From the NCBI GenBank assembly GCA_011391295.1, contig JAABQT010000126.1, forward strand, positions 1-5,524: a stretch of 5,524 bases of DNA, read 5' to 3'. Under the pieces are notes generated by a model, which did not search any database, had not been told where the DNA came from, and saw nothing but the letters and a program-made list of their open reading frames with translations. A program made the position numbers and the translations under genes. Below are positions 1 through 5,524 of the stretch, in pieces (within the stretch, counting starts at the first letter, position 1; each line of letters opens with the position of its first letter). The DNA is from Betaproteobacteria bacterium (lineage in GTDB: Bacteria > Pseudomonadota > Gammaproteobacteria > Burkholderiales > SG8-39).

Positions 1-332
1 CCGAGCAAGTCGACGCCGATCATGCGCTGGTAGACCTCGAACGCCGTGTCGAGGGCGAGCGAGCGCTGCGAGATGCCGGCGTTGTTCACCAGCCCGTCGA
101 CGCGGCCCTTCCAGGCCCAGGCGCGCTCCGCTATCTCCGGGATGCCCGAAAAATCCGTCGCCTCGAACGGCAGCAGCAGCGCATCCGGACAATCCTTCGC
201 CACCGCTTCCAGCGCCTGAACATTGCGCCCGGAGAGGATGACGCTCGCGCCCCTGCCGGCAAGCGCCCGCGCGAGCGCCGCGCCGATTCCCGACGATGCG
301 CCCGTGATCCACCAGCATTGCTGTTTGAACAT
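1..332 (-). CDS. Short-chain dehydrogenase/reductase (SDR), 3' end cut by window
   Basis: The first 110 residues of a classical SDR, an NAD(P)-dependent oxidoreductase of unknown substrate. The N-terminus carries the Rossmann nucleotide-binding motif TGASSGIG at residues 10-17, and the structural NNAG motif lies at 83-86. The stretch GISQRS (86-91), then DT and VY, then MIGVDLLG, resembles the DHRS7-like SDR subgroup as I remember it. In that last motif an Asp (108) stands where many classical SDRs have the tetrad Asn. The catalytic Ser and YxxxK lie beyond the window, so activity cannot be judged. The ATG at 332 is preceded by AAAGGG with 6 nt spacing. The gene follows the SemiSWEET-like gene by 21 bp on the same strand, so it may be the distal gene of the operon. 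The SDR family call is secure; the substrate is unknown. Confidence 0.93.
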   Translation of the reverse strand, partial: MFKQQCWWITGASSGIGAALARALAGRGASVILSGRNVQALEAVAKDCPDALLLPFEATDFSGIPEIAERAWAWKGRVDGLVNNAGISQRSLALDTAFEVYQRMIGVDLL

Positions 333-353
333 AGGTCGCCCTTTGAACCCCGC

Positions 354-653
354 CTAGCCGTAGACCAGCGCACCCGCGATCACGGCGCTGTTCATTCCGA
401 TCCAGCCGACGCAGGGCAGGTAGATGTTCTTGTCGCGCTTCTGAAGCCCGAACCAGAACCACAGCAGCGCGGACACGAGGTAGGCGCTCCACGACGAGAC
501 CGAGACTCCGGCGGCTTGCTGGCCGACCCATATCGTCAGCACCTGGGGCAGCGTCATGAGCAAGGTGAAAACCGACATGCCGCCGAGGAGGCGGCGCAAC
601 AGGACTTCCGAGGGCGCACAGACAGCTGCGGGCGGTGTGGGATCCGGTGCCAT
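354..653 (-). CDS. PQ-loop / SemiSWEET (MtN3-like) small membrane transporter
   Basis: A 99-residue protein with a Pro/Ala-rich N-terminal tail and three hydrophobic segments at about 22-43, 52-71 and 77-98. This is the three-helix layout of SemiSWEETs, half-size sugar transporters that work as dimers in the inner membrane. The hallmark PQ pair is at 36-37 (LPQVLTIW). Helix 2 has LLWFWFG (63-69) and helix 3 has Asn88 in GMNSAV, which aligns by eye with the Asn reported to line the substrate pocket of bacterial SemiSWEETs. The length is slightly above the usual 85-95 residues because of the tail. The ATG at 653 has a strong AGAGGAG Shine-Dalgarno 6 nt upstream that overlaps the ribE stop codon, which suggests translation linked to ribE. 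The family call is good; substrate is unknown, and sugar transport is only the family precedent. Confidence 0.88.
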   Translation of the reverse strand: MAPDPTPPAAVCAPSEVLLRRLLGGMSVFTLLMTLPQVLTIWVGQQAAGVSVSSWSAYLVSALLWFWFGLQKRDKNIYLPCVGWIGMNSAVIAGALVYG

Positions 654-659
654 AGTCGT

Positions 660-667
660 CTCCTCTA
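660..667 (-). promoter_or_regulatory. Strong Shine-Dalgarno of the SemiSWEET-like gene, overlapping the ribE stop
   Basis: On the minus strand the sequence TAGAGGAG contains both the ribE stop codon (TAG, 667-665) and a near-perfect Shine-Dalgarno, 6 nt before the ATG at 653. It is the strongest ribosome binding site in the window and fixes the start of the downstream gene. Ribosomes ending ribE translation would pass directly over it. Confidence 0.75.
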
Positions 668-1231
668 ACGATCGTGCCTCGCCTTCGCAAACCCCTCGAC
701 GTACCGCGCGACGAGATCCGCCTCCATGTTCACCTCGCTCCCCGGCTTCAGCCGCGCAAGCGTCGTCACCTTCAACGTATGCGGAATCAGGTTAACCTCG
801 AACTCGGCGCCCCTCACCCGATTGACCGTCAGGCTCACGCCGTCGATGCAGATCGAGCCCTTGGGCGCGACGTACTTCGCCACCGCCTTCGGCGCGCGGA
901 AGTTGTAGACGCTGCCCTCCACCTTCGTCACCAGCCCGACGCCGTCCACATGCCCGGCCACCAGGTGGCCGCCGAGGCGGTCGGCGAGGCGCAGCGCCTT
1001 CTCCAGGTTCACCGGGCCCGGTCGATGCAATCCGGTGGTGCATTCGAGCGTTTCCTCGGAGACATCGAACGAGAGCCGCTTGCCGCTCTTCTTCGTCACC
1101 GTCATGCACGCGCCCTGCACGCAGATCGAGTCGCCTTTGCGGACGTCGTTCAAGGGCAGCTTCCCCGCATCCACGACCAAGGGCCTCACGCTGACGATCT
1201 TTCCTACCGCCTGCACGACCCCGGTAAACAT
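665..1231 (-). CDS. ribE: Riboflavin synthase (alpha subunit type)
   Basis: Catalyses the last step of riboflavin synthesis: two 6,7-dimethyl-8-ribityllumazine molecules dismutate to riboflavin and 5-amino-6-(D-ribitylamino)uracil, in the cytoplasm. The protein has 188 residues in two tandem lumazine-binding barrels, about 1-90 and 91-185. The N-terminus MFTGVVQ is diagnostic. ACMTV (41-45) and FDVSEETL (55-62) mark barrel 1; LGGHLVAGHVDG (86-97) joins the barrels; GSICIDGVSLTV (125-136) and LIPHTLKVTTL (148-158) mark barrel 2. It is shorter at the C-terminus than the E. coli enzyme (about 213 residues), though a helix-like end (DLVARYVEGFAKAR) remains. The ATG shares one base with the ribD stop (TGATG), and GAGGG lies 4 nt upstream. 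The enzyme is called RibC in E. coli K-12 nomenclature. Confidence 0.97.
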   Translation of the reverse strand: MFTGVVQAVGKIVSVRPLVVDAGKLPLNDVRKGDSICVQGACMTVTKKSGKRLSFDVSEETLECTTGLHRPGPVNLEKALRLADRLGGHLVAGHVDGVGLVTKVEGSVYNFRAPKAVAKYVAPKGSICIDGVSLTVNRVRGAEFEVNLIPHTLKVTTLARLKPGSEVNMEADLVARYVEGFAKARHDR

Positions 1232-2298
1232 CAGACCCTCGCGATGACCCGAATATCGTCGCCGACCCGCTCGAGCGAGCGCAGCTTCAACGCCACGCGC
1301 CGATCCAGGGAAGTCGCCTCGGCGAGATCGACCATCCCCTGCGCCGAATCCCCCAGGAAGCTGGGATTCAGATAGATCAGGAACTCGTCCACGCAGCCCT
1401 CGCGCACCAGGGACCCGTTCAGCTTGAACCCGCCTTCCACGTGCAGCTCATTGACACCCCGACGCCCCAGCTCCTCCAGCATCTTCTTCAGCTCCACCTT
1501 CCCCTGCGGATTGGGCAGCACCACGACCTCGGCATTGGGCGGCGCCTTGCCTTCGCGCGCGGCGAAGATCAGCACCTTGTCTCCCTGCAGTATCCGCGCA
1601 TTCGCCGGCGTCTCCAGATGGCTGTCGGTGATCACGCGCAAAGGCTGGCGCGACGTCTCCACCTCGCGCACCGTCAACTGCGGATTGTCCGCCCTGATGG
1701 TCCCGGCGCCGGTCAGGATCGCGCAGGCGCGGGCGCGCCAGCGATGTCCGTCCTTCCTCGCCTCAGGCCCCGTAATCCACTGCGACGCACCATTGCCAAG
1801 CGCCGTCCGGCCATCGAGCGTCGCCGCGATCTTCATGCGCACCCAGGGCCGCCCGCGCGTCATGCGCGACACGAAGCCGATGTTCAACTCGCGCGCTTCC
1901 TCCTCCAGCAGCCCGGACTCGAACGGAATCCCGGCTGCGATAATGGCATCGCCGCCCTTCTTCGACTCGGGGTTCGGATCGCGCATCGCCGCCACCACGC
2001 GCACCACCTTCGCATTGATCAGCGCCTCGGCGCACGGCGGCGTCTTCCCGTGGTGGTTGCACGGCTCGAGCGTCACGTAGGCGGTCGCACCCCTCGAAGC
2101 CGCGCTCGCCTGCACCAACGCCCGCGCCTCCGCATGCGGCCCGCCGGCCTTCTCGTGCCAGCCTTCGCCGACGACTTTCTCGCCTTTGACCAGAACGCAA
2201 CCCACCCGTGGATTGGGCGTCGCCGTGTACAGACCCTTCTCCGCCAGCGCCAGCGCGCGTTGCATCATCGCCTGGTCGAACGCGGAAAAAGCGCTCAC
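1231..2298 (-). CDS. ribD: Bifunctional pyrimidine deaminase / 5-amino-6-(5-phosphoribosylamino)uracil reductase
   Basis: Carries out two successive early steps of riboflavin synthesis: deamination of the pyrimidine made from GTP, then NADPH-dependent reduction of the ribosyl side chain. From the GTG start it has 355 residues, close to the usual 360-370. The zinc deaminase domain (about 7-145) shows PNPRVGCV (28-35), HAE with catalytic Glu57 (55-57) and [11 protein letters not shown] (79-89), giving zinc ligands His55, Cys80 and Cys89. The reductase domain (about 150-350) shows [11 protein letters not shown] (156-166), [10 protein letters not shown] (172-181), DNPQLTVR (204-211) and VEGGFKLNG (287-295). 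The start is set at GTG 2298, overlapping the nrdR stop as GTGA, because the conserved [10 protein letters not shown] would lose its Asp if ATG 2268 were used. The same frame stays open to 2670 through nrdR, but that upstream part has no RibD similarity. Confidence 0.96.
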   Translation of the reverse strand: MSAFSAFDQAMMQRALALAEKGLYTATPNPRVGCVLVKGEKVVGEGWHEKAGGPHAEARALVQASAASRGATAYVTLEPCNHHGKTPPCAEALINAKVVRVVAAMRDPNPESKKGGDAIIAAGIPFESGLLEEEARELNIGFVSRMTRGRPWVRMKIAATLDGRTALGNGASQWITGPEARKDGHRWRARACAILTGAGTIRADNPQLTVREVETSRQPLRVITDSHLETPANARILQGDKVLIFAAREGKAPPNAEVVVLPNPQGKVELKKMLEELGRRGVNELHVEGGFKLNGSLVREGCVDEFLIYLNPSFLGDSAQGMVDLAEATSLDRRVALKLRSLERVGDDIRVIARV

Positions 2299-2759
2299 TT
2301 CCTGCGCTTCTTGCTTTTCACTTCCTGCACCGCCTCGCGGAAATCCTCCGGCGACTCGAAGCTGCGGTACACCGAGGCGAAGCGGATGTAGGCGATCTTG
2401 TCGAGCTTGGCGAGCTCGCGCATCACCAGGTCGCCGACGCGGCTGGTTTTCACCTCGCGCTCGCCCAAGGACCTCAGTTTTTCCTCGATCCGCGCCACCG
2501 CGCCCTCCAGCGCATCGGTGGCCACCGGGCGCTTCCTGAGCGCGAGCATCATGCTGCCGACCAGCTTGTCGCGCGCGAACTCGGTGCGGCTGCCGTCCTT
2601 CTTCACCAGGCGCGGCATCTTCAGGTCCACGTGCTCGTAGGTGGTGAAGCGCTTGTCGCAGGCCGGGCACTTGCGCCGGCGGCGGATCGAACTCGCCTCG
2701 GGGCTGGCGCGCGTGTCCAGCACCTGGGTGTCCTCGTTGCTGCAGAATGGGCAGCGCAT
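2295..2759 (-). CDS. nrdR: Transcriptional repressor NrdR
   Basis: A nucleotide-sensing repressor of ribonucleotide reductase operons. It has 154 residues, the normal family length. An N-terminal zinc ribbon has Cys pairs at 3/6 (CPFC) and 31/34 (CPAC), separated by a basic IRRRRKC stretch. It is followed by FTTYEHVDL and an ATP-cone domain (about 49-139) starting [18 protein letters not shown], which binds ATP/dATP in this family. The conserved [13 protein letters not shown] closes the cone, and the C-terminus is a basic tail (KSKKRRK). The ATG at 2759 has AGGG 4 nt upstream, and the gene begins 11 bp after glyA. Its last codons overlap the ribD start. The link from glyA through nrdR to riboflavin genes is a familiar proteobacterial arrangement. 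No NrdR-box-like palindrome is apparent within this window, so its targets are presumably elsewhere. Confidence 0.97.
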   Translation of the reverse strand: MRCPFCSNEDTQVLDTRASPEASSIRRRRKCPACDKRFTTYEHVDLKMPRLVKKDGSRTEFARDKLVGSMMLALRKRPVATDALEGAVARIEEKLRSLGEREVKTSRVGDLVMRELAKLDKIAYIRFASVYRSFESPEDFREAVQEVKSKKRRK

Positions 2760-2770
2760 GGCGCCCTAGC

Positions 2771-4012
2771 CTACGCGTAGACCGGAAAGCGCGCGCACAA
2801 CGCCTGCACCTCGAGCGAAACGCGCCGCAGGTTGGCGTCGTCGCGCGGCCGCTCCAGCACGTCGGCGACCAGCCCGGCGAGCAGTTCCGCCTCGCCGGTG
2901 CGAAAGCCGCGCGTGGTCATGGCGGGCGTGCCGATGCGCACGCCCGAGGTGACGGTCGGCTTTTCCGGATCGTTCGGCACGGCGTTCTTGTTGACCGTGA
3001 TGTGCGCACGGCCCAACGCGGCTTGCGCATCCTTGCCGGTGATGTTCTTGCCCTGCAGGTCGAGCAGCATCATGTGCGACTCGGTGCGCCCGGACACGAT
3101 GCGCACGCCGCGCGCCATCAGCACGCGCGCCATGACCTTGGCGTTGTCCAGCACCTGCTGCTGATAGACCTTGAACTCGGGCCTGAGCGCCTCGCCGAAG
3201 GCCGCCGCCTTGGCGGCGATCACGTGCATCAGCGGCCCGCCCTGCAGCCCGGGAAAGATCGCCGAGTCGATGCCCTTGCCGAGATCCCCCATGCCGAGCA
3301 CCAGCCCGCCGCGCGGCCCGCGCAGCGTCTTGTGCGTGGTGCTGGTGACGTAGTGGGCCACGCCGATGGGCGACGGATAAAGCCCGACCGCCACCAGGCC
3401 GGCATGGTGCGCGATGTCGGCCATCAGCAGCGCGCCACACTGATCGGCAATGGCGCGAAAGCGCTTCCAGTCGATGGCGAGCGAGTAGGCCGAAGCGCCG
3501 GTGACGATCAGTCTCGGCCGGTGTTCGCGCGCGAGGCGCTCGGCGGCGTCGTAGTCGATCTCCTCTTTCGCATTGAGGCCGTAAGACACGAAGTGATAGA
3601 GCTTGCCCGACAGGTTCACCGGCGAGCCGTGCGTCAGGTGCCCGCCGTGCGCCAGCGACATGCCGAGCACGGTGTCGCCCGGTTTGAGCACCGTGACGTA
3701 CACGGCCTGGTTGGCCTGCGAGCCCGAGTGCGGCTGCACGTTGGCCCAGTCCGCGCCGAACAGCTTCTTCGCGCGCTCGATGGCCAGCGTCTCCGCGAGG
3801 TCCACGTATTCGCAGCCGCCGTAGTAGCGCTTGCCGGGGTAGCCCTCGGCGTACTTGTTGGTGAGCTGCGACCCCTGCGCCGCGAGCACCGCGGGACTGA
3901 CGTAATTCTCGGAGGCGATCAGCTCCACATGGTCCTCCTGGCGGCGGTTCTCCAGGCTGATGGCGTCCCAGAGTTCGGGGTCGGTGCGGGCGAGGAGGTC
4001 GGAGGCGGACAC
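2771..4012 (-). CDS. glyA: Serine hydroxymethyltransferase
   Basis: A PLP-dependent cytoplasmic enzyme that interconverts serine plus tetrahydrofolate with glycine plus 5,10-methylene-tetrahydrofolate, the main source of one-carbon units. It has 413 residues against the usual 415-420, and all landmark regions are intact: [11 protein letters not shown] (30-40), the [16 protein letters not shown] block (51-66) with catalytic Glu56, [10 protein letters not shown] (120-129) with the PLP-stacking His122, MADIAH (197-202) with Asp199, and [15 protein letters not shown] (222-236) with Schiff-base Lys228. [15 protein letters not shown] (356-370) includes substrate-carboxylate Arg359. The start is GTG at 4012. 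The stretch before it is pyrimidine-rich and lacks a visible Shine-Dalgarno, but a later start would lose the conserved DPELW and ENRRQEDH region. Identity is certain; the exact first codon is less so. Confidence 0.98.
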   Translation of the reverse strand: MSASDLLARTDPELWDAISLENRRQEDHVELIASENYVSPAVLAAQGSQLTNKYAEGYPGKRYYGGCEYVDLAETLAIERAKKLFGADWANVQPHSGSQANQAVYVTVLKPGDTVLGMSLAHGGHLTHGSPVNLSGKLYHFVSYGLNAKEEIDYDAAERLAREHRPRLIVTGASAYSLAIDWKRFRAIADQCGALLMADIAHHAGLVAVGLYPSPIGVAHYVTSTTHKTLRGPRGGLVLGMGDLGKGIDSAIFPGLQGGPLMHVIAAKAAAFGEALRPEFKVYQQQVLDNAKVMARVLMARGVRIVSGRTESHMMLLDLQGKNITGKDAQAALGRAHITVNKNAVPNDPEKPTVTSGVRIGTPAMTTRGFRTGEAELLAGLVADVLERPRDDANLRRVSLEVQALCARFPVYA

Positions 4013-4039
4013 GGCGGGCGCGGAAAAAGGTGACCCGCG

Positions 4040-4069
4040 ATTCTACAGGCTAGTCGGCCTCCGGCTCGA
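4040..4069 (-). promoter_or_regulatory. Possible sigma70-type promoter for glyA (weak)
   Basis: On the minus strand TAGAAT (4045-4040) differs from the -10 consensus by one base and stands out in this GC-rich sequence. A TCGAGC 18 bp upstream matches only three of six -35 positions. A transcript from here would have a very short leader, roughly 20 nt, before the glyA GTG. The site overlaps the end of the cyclase-FHA gene. This rests on pattern only. Confidence 0.22.
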
Positions 4070-4955
4070 CGCGAAAGCGCAGCGTATGGTCGCCGTGGCG
4101 TGCGGCGCTGTTGCCCAGGCCGATCCAGCCGCGCTCGGTAAGCACCGCCTCCTCGCGCCGCAGCAGGATTTCGGAGGTGCTGCCGTCGGCCAGCAGGTAG
4201 GTGCCGTTGGAGGACAGGTCCTGCAGCACGAAATGCCCTTCGCGCGGATAGACGCGGGCGTGCGAGCGCGAGGCGAAGTGGCTTTCCACCACCATGTCGT
4301 TGTCCTTGTCGCGGCCGATGCGCAGCCCCGAGCCGGCGGTGCGCACCACGCGCAGCTCGCCGCCGTAGGTGAGCTTGAGCACCAGCTCGCGCGCGCGCGT
4401 GAGCGTCGTGAGCCTCAGGTTGGTCTCGGTGGCGTCGAGATCTTCGCGGTATCGCACGTTGCAGGCGGTGATCTCCTCGTGGCGGCCGCGCACGCGGATC
4501 GGAAACAACTCCCGGCAGCGCGCGCGCAGCTCGGGCGCCATCTCCGCCATGGTCTGTTGGGTGGTGAGCACCTGCTCGGGGTTGGCGAGCGCCACCAGCC
4601 GCGAGCACACGTTGACCGTGTCGCCGAATACATCGCCGTCCGACAGCACCACCGGGCCGAAAGTGAAGCCGATGCGCACCGCGAGGCGATCGGCGGGGCG
4701 TGCCGCCGGCGTGCTGAGCGCGGCGAGCTGCATGTCGCATGCGGCCCGGCAGGCCGCATCCGACGTAGCAAAGGCGCACACCATGCCGTCGCCGAGCTTC
4801 TTCACCACCGTGCCGCCGTGGCCGGCGGCGGCGTTGCCCAGCACCCACAGCAGCTGCTCGATCAGCGTATGCGCCTGCGCGTCGCCGAGCGTCTCGTAGA
4901 TGCGCGTGCTGTCGGTGACGTCCGCGAACAACACAGCGCGCTGAGCAGTTTCCAC
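4050..4955 (-). CDS. Class III adenylate/guanylate cyclase domain fused to an FHA domain
   Basis: Predicted soluble signalling protein of 301 residues with no membrane segment. The N-terminal cyclase homology domain (about 6-170) appears to carry the full class III active-site set by motif alignment: metal Asps Asp12 (LFADV) and Asp56 (KKLGDGM), adenine-selecting Lys52 and Asp108 (GDVFGDTVN), and transition-state Asn115 and Arg119 (NVCSR). This suggests a working cyclase, more likely making cAMP than cGMP. The C-terminal FHA domain (about 190-295) has IGRDKDND (213-220), SRSH (229-232) and SSNGTY (248-253), the usual phosphothreonine-binding pattern. The best start is GTG 4955, with GAGG 11 nt upstream, because similarity begins right there (ETAQRAVLFADV). 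The frame is open upstream to 5378, but that part is a shadow of the neighbouring gene. Its partner kinase and cellular role cannot be told from this window. Confidence 0.9.
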   Translation of the reverse strand: METAQRAVLFADVTDSTRIYETLGDAQAHTLIEQLLWVLGNAAAGHGGTVVKKLGDGMVCAFATSDAACRAACDMQLAALSTPAARPADRLAVRIGFTFGPVVLSDGDVFGDTVNVCSRLVALANPEQVLTTQQTMAEMAPELRARCRELFPIRVRGRHEEITACNVRYREDLDATETNLRLTTLTRARELVLKLTYGGELRVVRTAGSGLRIGRDKDNDMVVESHFASRSHARVYPREGHFVLQDLSSNGTYLLADGSTSEILLRREEAVLTERGWIGLGNSAARHGDHTLRFRVEPEAD

Positions 4956-5008
4956 GCTGCGTTGCGCCTCTTGAATGCGTGTGGCGAGTCTACCCGAAAG
5001 CCGCAGCG

Positions 5009-5524
5009 CTACACCGCAAGCGGCGGCGCGAGGTCCGCCGGCTTGTCGATGTCGCGGATCGCGCCCGGGTCGCCCACCGGCACCTTGACCAGTTGCGCGG
5101 CATGCGCATCCACCAGACGCTTCGCGCCCTCGTCGCCCGCGAGGTCCTGCAGCGCGTCGAGAAGACTGCCGGCAAAACCCACCGGGTGCCCGCGGCGCGC
5201 GCGAAAGTACGGTGCCGCCAGCGCGGCGCCCTGCGACAGTGCGTCGCGCACCGCGGCGATGGTGCTCGGGCGCACGAACGGCATGTCGGCGAGCGCCACC
5301 AGATAGCCGTCCGCCGCGCCCGCGGCGCGCGCGGCGCAGGCGAGGCTCGCACCCATGCCTTGCGCGGCGTGCTCGCAAATCACGACCTCGCAGCCTTCGG
5401 CGGCCAGGGCGCGCGCTGTTACCTGATTGTCCGGCCGCACCGCGGCGACGACGCGCGGGATTTCCTTCAGCAAGTTGCGCGCCGCCTGCACGGCGATCGG
5501 TACGCCGTGCGGCAGGGCATGCTG
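5009..5524 (-). CDS. MobA/MocA-like nucleotidyltransferase, 5' end cut by window
   Basis: The C-terminal 171 residues of an NTP-transferase of the molybdenum-cofactor MobA/MocA type, which attaches CMP or GMP to molybdopterin. The frame is open to the window edge, so the N-terminal GG-containing nucleotide-binding loop is missing. Numbering from the edge, LPHGVPIAV (4-12) fits the segment after that loop. Visible next are QGMGASLA (55-62), VALADMPFV (76-84) with the metal-binding Asp80 typical of the family, RGHPVGF (111-117), and DIDKPADL (158-165), which matches the DIDTPEDL-type C-terminal motif. It is more like MocA-type cytidylyltransferases, which serve molybdenum hydroxylases, than classical MobA, but this is a judgement by eye. 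It precedes the cyclase-FHA gene by 53 bp on the same strand. No molybdoenzyme gene is seen here to settle the cofactor form. Confidence 0.85.
   Translation of the reverse strand, partial: QHALPHGVPIAVQAARNLLKEIPRVVAAVRPDNQVTARALAAEGCEVVICEHAAQGMGASLACAARAAGAADGYLVALADMPFVRPSTIAAVRDALSQGAALAAPYFRARRGHPVGFAGSLLDALQDLAGDEGAKRLVDAHAAQLVKVPVGDPGAIRDIDKPADLAPPLAV

Noticed and set aside
1231..2330. Search for an FMN riboswitch upstream of the riboflavin genes.
   Set aside because: ribD overlaps nrdR and ribE overlaps ribD, so there is no untranslated leader that could hold the roughly 140 nt aptamer.
2299..2670. Upstream extension of the ribD frame through most of nrdR, giving a 479-codon open frame.
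   Set aside because: The extra part has a low-complexity Arg/Ala/Gly-rich translation with no family similarity and lies over the well-conserved nrdR in another frame. It is a product of GC-rich codon use.
4025..4036. GGTCACC followed by five T on the minus strand, considered as a terminator before glyA.
   Set aside because: The palindrome is only 7 bases with no room for a loop, so no stable hairpin can form.
4956..5008. TAGACT in the 53 bp before the cyclase-FHA gene, considered as a -10 element.
   Set aside because: It matches only four of six consensus bases, and no -35 element is found at suitable spacing.
2747..5306. Long plus-strand open frames of over 400 codons (2747-4033 and 3960-5306) antisense to glyA and the cyclase-FHA gene.
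   Set aside because: Their translations are rich in Arg, His, Ala and Gly without recognisable motifs, and they mirror strongly conserved minus-strand genes.
4956..5378. N-terminal extension of the cyclase-FHA frame into the nucleotidyltransferase gene.
   Set aside because: The extension is a shadow translation of the neighbouring gene. Cyclase similarity begins right after GTG 4955.

Overview
This is a high-GC bacterial window whose eight genes all read on the minus strand, so transcription runs from base 5524 toward base 1. The order glyA-nrdR-ribD-ribE, the protein sequences and the base composition point to a proteobacterium, most likely a betaproteobacterium (Burkholderiales, Nitrosomonadales or a relative). 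That placement is inferred from family resemblance and gene order; there is no rRNA or other direct marker.

Layout in transcription order: (1) a MobA/MocA-like nucleotidyltransferase, 5' end cut by the window (5524-5009); (2) a class III nucleotide cyclase domain fused to an FHA domain (4955-4050); (3) glyA, serine hydroxymethyltransferase (4012-2771); (4) nrdR, the ribonucleotide reductase repressor (2759-2295); (5) ribD, bifunctional deaminase/reductase (2298-1231); (6) ribE, riboflavin synthase (1231-665); (7) a three-helix PQ-loop/SemiSWEET-like membrane protein (653-354); (8) a short-chain dehydrogenase/reductase, 3' end cut by the window (332-1).

From glyA onward the genes are packed like an operon: an 11 bp gap glyA-nrdR, a 4 bp GTGA overlap nrdR-ribD, a 1 bp TGATG overlap ribD-ribE, an 11 bp gap before the SemiSWEET-like gene with its Shine-Dalgarno overlapping the ribE stop, and a 21 bp gap before the dehydrogenase. 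The core links one-carbon metabolism (GlyA), control of deoxynucleotide synthesis (NrdR) and two enzymes of riboflavin synthesis (RibD, RibE). The cyclase-FHA gene and the nucleotidyltransferase lie upstream on the same strand, and their functional link to the rest is not evident. A weak promoter candidate sits in the 37 bp between the cyclase gene and glyA.

No gap exceeds about 55 bp. I see no RNA genes, mobile elements, CRISPR arrays or convincing terminators. The window is mostly ordinary housekeeping sequence. The points most worth a second look are the SemiSWEET-like gene joined to riboflavin genes, the cyclase-FHA fusion with an apparently complete active site, and three GTG starts with unusual initiation contexts.
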